Position numbers and translations under genes: made by a program
Notes under the pieces: generated by a model
What the model saw: only the letters and a program-made list of their open reading frames with translations
Database searches by the model: none
Told to the model about the DNA's origin: nothing
Shown here: positions 50,352-60,064 of the stretch, piece after piece
How the letters are laid out: the number at the start of each line of letters is the position of its first letter
How positions within the stretch are numbered: the stretch's first letter is position 1
Origin: a bacterium BMS3Bbin03
GTDB taxonomy: Bacteria > Zhuqueibacterota > JdFR-76 > BMS3Abin05
Direction of reading: 5' to 3'
DNA length: 64,000 bases
NCBI GenBank assembly: GCA_002898015.1
Contig: BDTM01000067.1
Span: 1 to 64,000, forward strand

Positions 50352-52886
50352 TCACCACAAATCGACCGGATCCACATCGACGCTTATTTTTACAGTTCTG
50401 GGATGATAGCGTTTTTGAAAAGTTTGAAACGCCGCTTTTACGGCAAGCCGCAGCATTTTTCCGGACGGATCCTTTCTGCGATCTCCCTTAAGAATAATGT
50501 GATACCGAAAATTCCCCTTAATTTTTGATAACGGCGCGGGCGACGGTCCCAAGACCTGGCTAAAATCACTTTTTATCTTCAAAAGTGAAGCAAAACGAGC
50601 GGCATATACGGAAACCTCCGATTCCTCGGGCCCGCGAAATTTAATCTCGATCAATTTTCCAAACGGAGGATAAAACAATTCTTTGCGTTGATTGATTTCG
50701 CCGGCGTAAAATCGCATGTAATCATGTTTCTTTGCAAAAAGAATGCTGTGATTTTTGGGGGAGTAGGTTTGAATAATCACCTCCCCCTGTTTATTTTTCC
50801 TCCCGGATCTTCCGGCCACCTGTGTGAGTAACTGAAATGTTCGTTCCGAGGCCCGGTAATCCGGAAGGAGCAGCGTGGTATCGGCAGAAATGACGCCCAC
50901 AAGCGTTACTCTGGGAAAATCGAGTCCTTTTGCCACCATCTGGGTGCCCAAAAGAATGTCATAAAGTCCCCTGCTGAAATCGCGAAGTATTTGGTCGGGT
51001 GACCCTTTTTTGCTGGTTGTATCCAAATCCATCCGAACCACACGCGCCTGCGGGAAACGGAAGGTGAGTTCGTCTTCCACACGCTGGGTGCCCACGCCGC
51101 TGTACCGGATGTTCACGCCGCTGCAGCTCGGGCAAACATCTGGAGCGGCCTTTTGGTAGCCGCAATAGTGACACATCAATTTATTTCCTTCACGATGGTA
51201 GGTCAGCGTAATGTCGCAATTGATGCATTTTTCGATGTACCCGCAATCCCGGCAGACAATGTACGTTGAAAAACCCCGCCGATTTTGCAAAAGGATCACC
51301 TGCTCGTGAAGCGCTATTTTTTCCTGAATTTTCTCCAGCAGCCTGGACGAAAAAACCGTTGGTTCACCGCCCGTTTGCTTTTGGTGCTCTTTTGCCATGT
51401 CCACCACCTCCACCTGAGGCATGGGAATGTTTTCCACGCGATTGGGGAGTGTGAGCAGAGCGTATTTTTTGTGTTCCGCGTTAAAATAGCTCTCCACACC
51501 GGGTGTTGCCGATCCCAGAATGACCAGGGCATCATTCATCTTCGCCCGGACAATTGCCACATCCCGCGCATGGTAATGGGGTGACATATCATATTGTTTA
51601 TAAGTGGATTCCTGTTCCTCGTCCACTACAATCAGCCCGATATTTTTAAGCGGCGCAAACACGGCCGACCGCGGTCCGATGACAATATGGTATTCCCCTC
51701 TCTGAATTCTTCGCCAGGAATCGTACCGCTCCCCGGAAGACATTCGGCTGTGAAGAACCGCTACATCATTTCCGAAAAAATCTTTAAACCGCCTGACCGT
51801 CTGAGGCGTGAGAGAAATCTCAGGCACAAGCACAATTGCGGTCTTGTCCATTTTCAGAACGCCGGCAATTGCTTCCATGTACACTTGCGTTTTCCCGCTG
51901 CCCGTGACGCCAAAAAGCAGAAACGTTTTGTAACCGCCCGCTTTTAATCGGGATTCGATTTCGGCGAGTGCCCGTTTTTGATCGGTATTTAAAATAAGTT
52001 GCTCGGGTGTCTCCGGCTTCACATTTTGATAATAATCCCGGAAAACCTCCCGCTGGGAGACCATTAAAATTTCGTTCCGAACAAGGCTCTTTAAGCCGGA
52101 AAGGGTCACCTGTGCCTGTTTGAGCAAATCCACCTGAAAAAGACCGTCCGGATAGTCGTTCATGATTTTCAGGATTTCTGCCTGACGCGACTGTTTGCGC
52201 ACGAGTTCCCGAATGGTTTCCTGAATGTTGTGTTTTTTCATCCACTCGGGAGAGATCTGAATGAAATTCATGGTGCGCACCCGGGTTCTGGCTCGCTCTA
52301 CAATTTCCTGAACGGAGATGTACCCCTTCTGCTGAAGCCGGGATAAATTATACGAAAAACTTTTTGAATTGATTTTGTTCTGAAGCTGTCTAAAGCGCAG
52401 AGCGCCGTGGTTAAAAAGTGCCTGAAGAATTTTTCTCTGATTTTCAGAAATGTCTTTTGTCGATTTCAATTGCTCCGCACGCCACTCGCCGACCAGCCGA
52501 ATTAGGCGTTTGCTCTCCAGATTAATGCCTTTCGGCAGAGCGGCGGCTAAAACTTCTCCCCAGGAAGAGAGGTAGTAGTCGGCGATCCAGCGTGCCAATT
52601 GAAGCATTTCTGCGGAAAAGATGGGTGCCTCATCCAGAATGTCTTCGATCTCTTTTATGTCTGAATAGTCGCTTTTGTGGGTCAATTCCACCACAAATCC
52701 GGTTAATCTGCGGCGGCCAAATGGCGCCAGCACACGGGAGCCTGTCTTTAACAGCGTCTCAAATTGCGCCGGTACTTCGTATGTAAATGCGTGATCCACC
52801 GGAATCGGAAACACAACATTGGCGAAGAGCGTTTTTGTTTTTAGGGTCACTGAATTTTCCGAAGTTTTGTTAAATTTACCGTTCAA
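50352..52886 (-). CDS. priA: Primosomal protein N' (replication restart helicase PriA)
   Basis: An 844-residue PriA. The N-terminal DNA-binding domain begins FANVVFPIPVDHAFTYEVP. The helicase core has Walker A GVTGSGKTQ, Walker B VDEEQE and GSATPGVESYF. The zinc region CRDCGY, CINCD, CHYCGY and CPSC is intact, followed by motif V/VI GTQMVAKGLDFP and QVAGRSGR. PriA reloads the replicative helicase at stalled forks. The first 17 codons before VTLKTKTLFANVVF may not be translated; a GTG there is an alternative start. Confidence 0.95.
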   Translation of the reverse strand: MNGKFNKTSENSVTLKTKTLFANVVFPIPVDHAFTYEVPAQFETLLKTGSRVLAPFGRRRLTGFVVELTHKSDYSDIKEIEDILDEAPIFSAEMLQLARWIADYYLSSWGEVLAAALPKGINLESKRLIRLVGEWRAEQLKSTKDISENQRKILQALFNHGALRFRQLQNKINSKSFSYNLSRLQQKGYISVQEIVERARTRVRTMNFIQISPEWMKKHNIQETIRELVRKQSRQAEILKIMNDYPDGLFQVDLLKQAQVTLSGLKSLVRNEILMVSQREVFRDYYQNVKPETPEQLILNTDQKRALAEIESRLKAGGYKTFLLFGVTGSGKTQVYMEAIAGVLKMDKTAIVLVPEISLTPQTVRRFKDFFGNDVAVLHSRMSSGERYDSWRRIQRGEYHIVIGPRSAVFAPLKNIGLIVVDEEQESTYKQYDMSPHYHARDVAIVRAKMNDALVILGSATPGVESYFNAEHKKYALLTLPNRVENIPMPQVEVVDMAKEHQKQTGGEPTVFSSRLLEKIQEKIALHEQVILLQNRRGFSTYIVCRDCGYIEKCINCDITLTYHREGNKLMCHYCGYQKAAPDVCPSCSGVNIRYSGVGTQRVEDELTFRFPQARVVRMDLDTTSKKGSPDQILRDFSRGLYDILLGTQMVAKGLDFPRVTLVGVISADTTLLLPDYRASERTFQLLTQVAGRSGRKNKQGEVIIQTYSPKNHSILFAKKHDYMRFYAGEINQRKELFYPPFGKLIEIKFRGPEESEVSVYAARFASLLKIKSDFSQVLGPSPAPLSKIKGNFRYHIILKGDRRKDPSGKMLRLAVKAAFQTFQKRYHPRTVKISVDVDPVDLW

Positions 52887-52962
52887 ACTAAAGTTACGAA
52901 ATTCTCATCCAAAACTCAACTCACATTTTTAAACCGGGGGCTTTAAATCTGCTACCTTTCCG

Positions 52963-54900
52963 TCACAGATTGATATCCAACTGTAACGTTAATCCTCTGG
53001 TCACCGGAATTTCCTCCGGTTCAAGGCGATAATTGACGCCCGGTTTGACTTCCTTCCATTCCAGAGAATATTTTATCGAAAATTGACCCGCATTAAAAAT
53101 TTTCCATTTCGTGCGCAGCCAGAGCCTGGTGCCCCTTCCATAAAACATTTTAACCGTAAATTGACCCGGGAGAGCCGGTTCGTACGCATAAATTCTGCTG
53201 CCGTAGCTGTCCGTTTGAAACAGCGCCCAGCCGGCGGAAAGGAATACGGCGGCGCGCACCCGCCATTTCAGCTCCTGAGTAAAGAGAAAACCCTTTCGGC
53301 CGAAATCGTATTTCCTGAACCGGCCCGGCCAACGGACCCGGACAGACTGCACCTGGCCCTTCACATCCCATTTGGGCGAAGGGTGAAGCCACCACACAAA
53401 CTGGAGACGGACTCTTCGCCTGGGAGCCGAAATCTTCTGCAAATTCCACCCGTTTTTCATGATCCACCGTTCGTTCATTTTTTGTTTCGCCGAAAGATTC
53501 AAAAACGTCCGAACGGATGAAGCCCATTTCTGCCACCAGCGAACGCTCCACTCCTTTCCGGCGGCATTCGGCACAACCGTTGAGGAGATTTTCGGGTAGA
53601 TAAACACATCCAGAAAAGAAGCCACCCGGGAGTTTGCATTCAGCCTCAGTAAAAAGCCGGAGTACCAGCCTTTTTCATTCTGCGGTGTTCCCTGTTCGCC
53701 AAACACAAATCCGTGGGGATTCCAGAAATCCGGTGCGTAATGTCTCACGCCGAACACGTAGTGAACGGTCTTCGTCTCTATTTGCGCCCCCATGTTGAAC
53801 GAATTGCCCCTTCCCGTCTGGTGTGCCCACTCCCCCGTAATCTTTAAAATTCTGAATCCGGTTTTGAAATCAATGCCCAGGAGACGAATCTCTTTCAGAG
53901 GCGACTGATTTTTTAAGCCGACAACCGGATTTGCGAATCTGCTCTGAAAGGCGGACATTCCCAATGAAATGTTTCGATAGACCGTCTGAATCCGGGTGCC
54001 TGCCATTTTTTCCTGCAGGGCCTTTTTCCGAAACAGATGCGCCCCGGCGTGCGGCACCGTCACTTCCAATGCGGCAATTTTAGTGGTTGAATCGATACGG
54101 GCATCCCAGAAAGCCCGTGAAGCAAACAGCCACAACCGGGTGGGTCCAAGCGTTAGCGTGGCGACACCGCCTCTCAAAAAATGCTCCTCCAGACTGGAAC
54201 CGTCCCCCCGAATGATGCCGTCATTTTTTTTCAGGATTTCATCCGGGAGAGCGCTCTTCCCCAGTGTGTAGGGCAGCCCGAAAACCAATCCCTGACCAAA
54301 TTCCAGGAAATAGTCCCCAAGCAAAAGTGAGGCCGAGCGGCCCAGGCGGGTTTTAAAATAACCCACGGCGTGATCTGCCCAGTTTTTTTCCAGCGGGTCT
54401 TTTTCCAACAAAACGCCTCCGAAACTGTTTGGGCCGGTTTGAAAAAGAAGCCGCTGGTAGCTGTGCGTGTTCTCTGCGTTTATCCGGACTAAATTGGCCT
54501 CAGACAACCGGGACCGCAGCCAAATACCGTTGGGGCGCTTCTTCCTTTTCACCGTAATAAATTGTGAAAACCACCGCCAATCTTCCTCCGATAAATTTAG
54601 GATTTTTTTGACTTCTTTTTTCGATTGAAAATAGCCGTGGATTCGACGGTAAGAAATGAGGAAATCGACAAGTGATTCCCGAATGCCGGGAATTTGCTGC
54701 AATTCCCATTCGGAAGCTGTGTTTATGGCAATCGGATGCAGTTTCGCCTGTTCGATTTGTTCGTACCAGAGCGTCAGGTTCCGGCTTTCTTCATCCGGCA
54801 GGGTTTCAAATTCAAATTTTTGCTGCGCCTGAACCGGGAGCACGGACAAAATCAGGAAGATCACAAAGAATTGTATCCATCGATGCAAGAAAGGTTTCAT
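52963..54900 (-). CDS. Helix-hairpin-helix protein with outer-membrane beta-barrel-like body
   Basis: A 645-residue exported protein. A signal peptide (residues 8-24, cleavage after VQA) precedes a ComEA-like helix-hairpin-helix domain at about 55-115 (INTASEWELQQIPGIRESLV and KKEVKKILNLSEEDW). The remaining 500 or so residues consist of alternating amphipathic strands rich in aromatic residues, ending in LTLQLDINL, which looks like an outer-membrane barrel. Proteins with this arrangement occur in Bacteroidota and relatives without an assigned function. The HhH domain could bind DNA at the surface (inference). It lies 33 bases after the PorV-like gene. Confidence 0.75.
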   Translation of the reverse strand: MKPFLHRWIQFFVIFLILSVLPVQAQQKFEFETLPDEESRNLTLWYEQIEQAKLHPIAINTASEWELQQIPGIRESLVDFLISYRRIHGYFQSKKEVKKILNLSEEDWRWFSQFITVKRKKRPNGIWLRSRLSEANLVRINAENTHSYQRLLFQTGPNSFGGVLLEKDPLEKNWADHAVGYFKTRLGRSASLLLGDYFLEFGQGLVFGLPYTLGKSALPDEILKKNDGIIRGDGSSLEEHFLRGGVATLTLGPTRLWLFASRAFWDARIDSTTKIAALEVTVPHAGAHLFRKKALQEKMAGTRIQTVYRNISLGMSAFQSRFANPVVGLKNQSPLKEIRLLGIDFKTGFRILKITGEWAHQTGRGNSFNMGAQIETKTVHYVFGVRHYAPDFWNPHGFVFGEQGTPQNEKGWYSGFLLRLNANSRVASFLDVFIYPKISSTVVPNAAGKEWSVRWWQKWASSVRTFLNLSAKQKMNERWIMKNGWNLQKISAPRRRVRLQFVWWLHPSPKWDVKGQVQSVRVRWPGRFRKYDFGRKGFLFTQELKWRVRAAVFLSAGWALFQTDSYGSRIYAYEPALPGQFTVKMFYGRGTRLWLRTKWKIFNAGQFSIKYSLEWKEVKPGVNYRLEPEEIPVTRGLTLQLDINL

Positions 54901-54933
54901 CGGGTAAACAGACTCCGGAAATATTAACCTGAA

Positions 54934-55764
54934 TTAATTGAACACCAATCCCGACTTCACTGTCACGGAAATCTGGTGCGTACTGCCCAAAAGGACGTGT
55001 GAAGCCCAGGCATAATCCAATTGAATCCTCCCCAAAATTACACCAAAACCCAGCGTGAAACGTGCGGGTGCAGTCATGCAGCCGGAACGTAAAACCATCT
55101 GTTTTAAGAATTTCCACTCGATTCCGGAGCGAAAAGAAACGGGAGAGCCGCTTTCCCGGCTGGCTTGAAACGAAAAGAGTAGATTGGGCGCCGGCAGAAA
55201 TCGAAGGCCGGCATTTAATTCCTGCGGCAGGGCTTCTTTTCCGCGCCTCAGGGTTGCCCGGGCGGCATTCAAAATACTTCCTGCAAAAGCCCAACGCTTC
55301 GAGAAGCGGAATAAATAGCCTAAATTAAGGCCCGGGCAGCCGTCATCCCCGTAACCGGAAATTCTTAAATGGGCGTAAAAAAGACTTCCGCCAAAAGCAA
55401 AGCGTTTTCCGAATCGACCTGCAAATGCGACAACAGCCATGCGCTCACGGTATTTTGAGAAACCGAATTGCTGAATCGCCGCTCCAAAAGCGAATCTTTT
55501 TCGGGAGAAAGAACCGGCGAGGAAAGTTGTTTCCAACTCTTTTAAGCCGAACGGCCGGCTGTAAAATGTGGTTAATTGAGCGCCGTTCAAAAACGCCAGT
55601 CCGGCCGGATTGTAGGCCGCCGCGTAAGGGTCATCCGCCACGGCCACAAATGCCAATCCCATTCCGACCGGGCGGGCGCCGACCGGCATGTGGTTGAATG
55701 AGGCTTCCACATTGGGGGGGAACGGAAAAAATAGAAACATCAGGAGAGCCACTCGCGATTTCAT
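54934..55764 (-). CDS. PorV/PorQ-like outer-membrane protein
   Basis: A 276-residue outer-membrane beta-barrel protein with a signal peptide and the N-terminal motif ARPVGMGLAFVAVADDPYAAAYNPAGLA, which marks the PorV/PorQ and related FadL-like families associated with T9SS. The remaining sequence is regular beta strands. I chose the ATG at 55764 (GGGGA eight bases upstream); an in-frame TTG at 55779 is possible. It is divergently placed to the PorD-like gene 165 bases away. Confidence 0.8.
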   Translation of the reverse strand: MKSRVALLMFLFFPFPPNVEASFNHMPVGARPVGMGLAFVAVADDPYAAAYNPAGLAFLNGAQLTTFYSRPFGLKELETTFLAGSFSRKRFAFGAAIQQFGFSKYRERMAVVAFAGRFGKRFAFGGSLFYAHLRISGYGDDGCPGLNLGYLFRFSKRWAFAGSILNAARATLRRGKEALPQELNAGLRFLPAPNLLFSFQASRESGSPVSFRSGIEWKFLKQMVLRSGCMTAPARFTLGFGVILGRIQLDYAWASHVLLGSTHQISVTVKSGLVFN

Positions 55765-55929
55765 TGTTAAATTCCCCAATAATTAGCTTGACAAATTTCA
55801 AAGATTTATTAAATTAATAAAAGTGAGCTTTTGTTGAACGAAATATCTTGTTGAGCGTAAATATATTGAATCAGCCCTTCGAAAATAATGAACTCTTTGA
55901 GACAAACCCATCGAATTTAAGGAGAATGT

Positions 55930-56790
55930 ATGAAGATCATTAAGCAAGCATCCATTGTTTTGTTTCTTTTCCTTTTCTTGTTTGGGATGAGGATACCCGA
56001 AAGTTCCGCCCAGACGGTTAAGGCCGATGTGAAAGTGAATCTGGAAAAAATCCCAATGGACCGTCGCCATAAATTAACCAATCTTCAAGAGAAGTTGGAA
56101 GCCTACATCAACGATTATGAATGGACGAGCGACGAAGATGCCGATAATATTTATTTGAACATACGCATTTTTCTGCAGGACATCAGCTCAAATTTTGAAG
56201 ATCGATACGCCGGGCAATTTTTGATTTCAAACAACTCCGATCAGCAATTTTTTGACAAGCGCTGGCGATTTGATTACTCCCCCGGTGATGCCCTCTATCA
56301 TCAGGAAAATGCCTTCAATCCCATGACCAGTTTAATCGATTTTTACGTGTATATTGTGATTGGCGGTGAATACGACAAATTGGATAAACTTGCCGGAACA
56401 AAATATTTCAGCATTGCTCAGGACATTGCCCATCAGGGACAATTTAGCCGTTTTCCGCAAGGCTGGGATGTCCGGCAGGATTTGATCAAGCGAATTCTTG
56501 GAAAGGCACACAAAATCTTTCGGAACGGAATCGATGCCTATTATTTGGGACTTTCTTATAAGAAAGAGAATCCCAAAATTATGTACCAACAGTGTGAAAA
56601 AGGCATTCAACTCATCGACAAAGCCTTGATAGCGGATCCACAGGATCAAATCGCCAGACAATTCATTAAAAGCCATTCACAAGAGATTATTGATATTTTC
56701 AAAGATTCGGGAAATCAAAAAGTCTTTCAGATTATGGTTCGTTTGGATCCCAACCATAAAAACATTTACAGCAAATATATTCAGGAATAA
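55930..56790 (+). CDS. PorD-like protein (DUF4835)
   Basis: A 286-residue exported protein with a signal peptide (residues 8-27, cleavage near SSA before Gln29). It has the DUF4835/PorD-like pattern: VKVNLEKIPMDRRHKLTNLQ, then WTSDEDADNIYLNIRIFLQD, FDKRWRFDY, FNPMTSLIDFYVYIVIGGEYD. In Flavobacteria PorD is needed for gliding motility/T9SS. Here it faces a PorV-like gene, and a T9SS sorting domain occurs at 62490. AAGGAG precedes the ATG by seven bases. Confidence 0.8.
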   Translation: MKIIKQASIVLFLFLFLFGMRIPESSAQTVKADVKVNLEKIPMDRRHKLTNLQEKLEAYINDYEWTSDEDADNIYLNIRIFLQDISSNFEDRYAGQFLISNNSDQQFFDKRWRFDYSPGDALYHQENAFNPMTSLIDFYVYIVIGGEYDKLDKLAGTKYFSIAQDIAHQGQFSRFPQGWDVRQDLIKRILGKAHKIFRNGIDAYYLGLSYKKENPKIMYQQCEKGIQLIDKALIADPQDQIARQFIKSHSQEIIDIFKDSGNQKVFQIMVRLDPNHKNIYSKYIQE

Positions 56791-57476
56791 AGGGGATTAT
56801 CCGCTTTTTACGTAATTTGGCCTGTTCCGAGTACAATATAAAAACAGGCACGGCCACATGCAAGAACTAATTTAATTGCCGGCAAAGTTTTTTTGTCGCA
56901 AAGATACACGGAACCCCTCTATTAACCTCTGTGAACTCTTTGGCTCATTTGCGTGTCCCGTATCTTAAAAACGGTTCATAATACCAATCCCTGCCCACAG
57001 CCGTCAACCTAAGGATGCAATAGGATAGCTTGTTTATCATTTTTTTGAATTGCCACGCTCTTTAGAGCGTGGATGTGGACTAAAAAAATAAATCTAAAGG
57101 GGGTTTTAACCCCGATTCATTCAATCATTCGGGGTTAAAACCCCGAAAACATGAAATGGATTGTTATGGGTTTGTATCAATAAAAATAATTCCGTTAATC
57201 GAATAGATCTGCGGTAATGGTTTTGCAGGATCGTATTTCAGGGCTATTATTCTATCTGTTGGGGCGATGCATTCGCAGGAAATGATTTGTCCGTTTGTAA
57301 CAATATTGCCACCGAATGCATCGCCCCTACTTAGGTTGACGCCAATGGCCGCATGCGGAGGGCATGTAATTTTTATAATATTAATGGCATATGATTTAGA
57401 TTGATGGCTATTGCCCCTGCCTGCCGGTTTGAATGATCATACGGATCTCACGCATTTTTGTGCGTTTTCAATCTCT
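56791..57476. other. Palindrome-rich intergenic stretch
   Basis: No gene is seen. It contains four separate hairpin elements: CCACGCTCTTTAGAGCGTGG (57053-57072), GGGGTTTTAACCCC (57100-57113), GGGGTTAAAACCCC (57131-57144) and the 15-bp stem GGGGCGATGCATTCG/CGAATGCATCGCCCC (57261-57327). AGGTTGACGCCAATGGCC at 57332 recurs near 6985 and 38917. Confidence 0.75.
57261..57327. repeat. REP-like long stem
   Basis: GGGGCGATGCATTCG (57261-57275) and CGAATGCATCGCCCC (57313-57327) form a perfect 15-bp stem. It is the same class as the GGGCGATTCATGAATCGCCC palindrome at 135-154. Confidence 0.7.
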
Positions 57477-57998
57477 TTACCATCCTGAGACACTTTTGTT
57501 TAAAATATCTTCGGCCAGTTTTTTTATGGCGTCATCAATTGCCTTTTGCCGTTCTTCCGTAGAATTTGAATGCCGGTACTCCCCCCATTCCTGAAGTCCG
57601 GCCTTCCAGAGGATCTTCCGTTTTTTCTGATCCCGAAATTCCACATCAACCGTCACATACACACGATACGCTTCGACTTTTTCCTGTCGATTAAAGGTAC
57701 TGGCCCGGTCGGTTACCGATTCAATTGTACCGGAAACAACGGCGCTCGCCCTTGAGACATCCACAATTTTCAGAGTGTTGTCCTGTGTGAAGGCATCCAC
57801 TACTGCATTTGTCAGTTTTTCACGGACGCCAAACTCCGATGTTTTATCGTTGAACAGCGGAATGGCCACGGTTTTAATGTGGGCCGGAAGCGTATTGCCG
57901 GAAAATGAGTAATGGCCGCAGGATGAGAAAACAACCGCACAGGAGACAGACAGAAATAGATAGGGCCTGAATTTATTGAATTTTTTTATAATTGTCAA
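57477..57998 (-). CDS. lptE: LptE-like lipopolysaccharide assembly lipoprotein
   Basis: A 173-residue lipoprotein. The signal peptide ends in the lipobox FSSC before GHYSFSG, and the body has TLPAHIKTVAIPLFNDKT and SRASAVVSGTIESVTDRAS, typical of LptE-family proteins that plug LptD in the outer membrane. I chose a TTG start at 57998 because AAGGA lies eight bases upstream. An ATG at 58037 would add 13 residues ahead of a normal signal peptide. Either way the gene overlaps the 3' end of the sigma-54 regulator gene, so the two are translationally coupled. LptD is not in the window. Confidence 0.85.
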   Translation of the reverse strand: MTIIKKFNKFRPYLFLSVSCAVVFSSCGHYSFSGNTLPAHIKTVAIPLFNDKTSEFGVREKLTNAVVDAFTQDNTLKIVDVSRASAVVSGTIESVTDRASTFNRQEKVEAYRVYVTVDVEFRDQKKRKILWKAGLQEWGEYRHSNSTEERQKAIDDAIKKLAEDILNKSVSGW

Positions 57999-59199
57999 AA
58001 TCGTATTCCTTGATTTTCCGGTAAAGGGTCCGTTCACTAATATCGAGAAGTTTGGCCGCTTTCCGTTTGTTCCAGTTGCTTTTATCCAATGCCCGTAAAA
58101 TCAATTCTTTCTCTGCTTTTTCAAGTGTCGGAATTTTGTTGTCCGTTTCCGGTACGATGGTGGCTTCTTCCACCGGAATTCTGCTATTCCGGACGGGTCC
58201 CGTCCACACCGGCAGAGAACTCGGCAGAACCTTATGTGAAGCCGGCAGATTTGAAAAGAGAAAATCCTTTATCTGAGCGATCTCGGACCTGAGTTCCAGA
58301 AGGACACGGTAGATCAATTCGCGTTCCGCCTTATCCGTCGGAATGTTCAGCGGAACCAGTAAATTTCGATCCACCGTTTCCTGCTGTCCAAAATGTTCAT
58401 AAACCATTTTTCGGGTGATGGATTCTCCTTTTTCAAGAATAATAATCATTTGGACAAAATTTTTAAGTTCACGGATATTTCCCGGCCAGGAATATTCCTG
58501 AAAGGCTTTCAGAGCTTCCGGCGTAAATCCTTTAAAGTCGATGTGATTTTCGGCGCAAATCTCTTTTGCAAATTTTTTTACCAATAGCGGAATATCTTCT
58601 TTTCGCTTTCGCAGCGGCGGCAATACAATTTTAACCGCATTGATGCGGTAATATAAATCCAGGCGGAATTCCCCTTCTTTCACCGCCGCACCGAGATCCC
58701 GATTAGTAGCGGCGATAATACGGACGTCTACTTTTTGCGGTGTGCTGCCGCCCACCCGGAGAAATTCCTTGTCTTCCAACACCCGAAGCACTTTGACCTG
58801 TGTTTCCAGCGGCATTTCACCAATTTCATCTAAAAAAAGAGTGCCTCCGTCGGCAAGTTCAAAATAGCCTTTTCGTGACTCCACGGCGCCTGTAAAAGCC
58901 CCCCGCTGATGCCCAAATAACTCACTTTCCAGAATTCCCTCCGGAATCGCGCCGCAGTTGACGATAATCATGCGGTTTTTGCTGCGCGTGCTGTGCTGAT
59001 GAATGGCCCGGGCTACGAGTTCCTTTCCGGAACCGCTTTCCCCGAGGATCAGAACGGGAATATTGGTGGGGGCGATCTGCTGAATGATGGCACGAATTTG
59101 CTGAATGACCGGGGAATTTCCGATGATTCCCATCTCATCAGAAGAAAAAATTTTTGATTTTTTACCGTTTGAAGTCATCGAGCTTAGTTTCACCTTCAT
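57973..59199 (-). CDS. Sigma-54-dependent Fis-family transcriptional regulator
   Basis: A 408-residue enhancer-binding protein without a receiver domain. It has the classic GESGSGKE Walker A near residue 53, a perfect GAFTGA loop (HQRGAFTGAVESRKG), TLFLDEIGEMP Walker B, and a Fis-type helix-turn-helix at the C-terminus (NWNKRKAAKLLDISERTLYRKIKEY). Between the AAA+ core and the Fis domain is a linker of about 80 residues. It overlaps lptE, an arrangement that suggests a link to envelope biogenesis (inference). It is distinct from the activator at 11731, which has GSFTGA and a different DNA-binding end. Confidence 0.93.
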   Translation of the reverse strand: MKVKLSSMTSNGKKSKIFSSDEMGIIGNSPVIQQIRAIIQQIAPTNIPVLILGESGSGKELVARAIHQHSTRSKNRMIIVNCGAIPEGILESELFGHQRGAFTGAVESRKGYFELADGGTLFLDEIGEMPLETQVKVLRVLEDKEFLRVGGSTPQKVDVRIIAATNRDLGAAVKEGEFRLDLYYRINAVKIVLPPLRKRKEDIPLLVKKFAKEICAENHIDFKGFTPEALKAFQEYSWPGNIRELKNFVQMIIILEKGESITRKMVYEHFGQQETVDRNLLVPLNIPTDKAERELIYRVLLELRSEIAQIKDFLFSNLPASHKVLPSSLPVWTGPVRNSRIPVEEATIVPETDNKIPTLEKAEKELILRALDKSNWNKRKAAKLLDISERTLYRKIKEYDFDNYKKIQ

Positions 59200-59300
59200 A
59201 TTTTAAAACTGTTTTTCCTCTCGCAGCAGTTCCGGGGAAAATAGTGACTATTGTAACCTTAAAATGTTGCACTGCGGCATGAGAACAGGCTGCGCCGGAT

Positions 59301-60062
59301 TTACCATTCGATAATCTCACCATCCCAGGTCAGTTTGAAATCTTGAAGGCCATATTTTTGAACGATTTCTTTCAACGATCGTTCCTGCCCCTCCAGCTCC
59401 GGCGGGATATGTGTGACACGCACATGATCGATCTTTTTTTCGACCGCAAGCCGGCAAATTTCTTCCAAAGACGTATGGGCACCCTCGATCATTAACCAAT
59501 CGGCCGCGGGGATACCGGGAGAAATCGCCTCCACAGACAGGATGTCGGATGTGTAAATAAATGTGCTTCCGCCTGCTTCAAACCGAAATCCGTAACTTTC
59601 TGCGCCAACCCCGTGCAGACGCGCTAAATCGGCGGCCGCCGAGAGGTGTCCCGTGGGGAAAAGTGTGACGCGCAGAGAATTCCAGAAATCAAAAGTCTTC
59701 TCCAATGCATGAATACGAATCGGAAACGGCCATTTTTCAGGAAAAATATAAAAGCGGTACAACTGTTCGGCGAAGAAATCTTTATAAAAAGCCGGCAAAA
59801 AAATGTCCAGCGGCGCCGTTCGTTTGGACATCATCATGAACTGCAGCAGCAGCGGCAGTCCTGCCGCGTGGTCCGGATGGGTATGGGAGATAAGCACGGC
59901 TTCTATCGGGAGAAGCGGTTTCTCTAACTTCGCCAAGGCGCGGCTCGTTCCGCCGCCCGCGTCGATCAATAAAAATTTGCCCGCATCTTCCAACAGGTAA
60001 GCCGAATGAAAACGATTGGCAACCGTCAGCCCGGAGGCTGAACCCAGAACGTGCCACCTCAC
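59301..60062 (-). CDS. MBL-fold metallo-hydrolase
   Basis: A 253-residue metallo-beta-lactamase-fold hydrolase. The metal motif ISHTHPDHAAGL is intact, with further ligands in FPTGHLSAA, TSDI and RVTHIPPE. The layout resembles RNase Z/ElaC-like and phosphodiesterase members, but the length and the missing exosite make the substrate uncertain. It follows the epimerase gene by two bases. Confidence 0.9.
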   Translation of the reverse strand: MRWHVLGSASGLTVANRFHSAYLLEDAGKFLLIDAGGGTSRALAKLEKPLLPIEAVLISHTHPDHAAGLPLLLQFMMMSKRTAPLDIFLPAFYKDFFAEQLYRFYIFPEKWPFPIRIHALEKTFDFWNSLRVTLFPTGHLSAAADLARLHGVGAESYGFRFEAGGSTFIYTSDILSVEAISPGIPAADWLMIEGAHTSLEEICRLAVEKKIDHVRVTHIPPELEGQERSLKEIVQKYGLQDFKLTWDGEIIEW

Positions 60063-60064
60063 GG

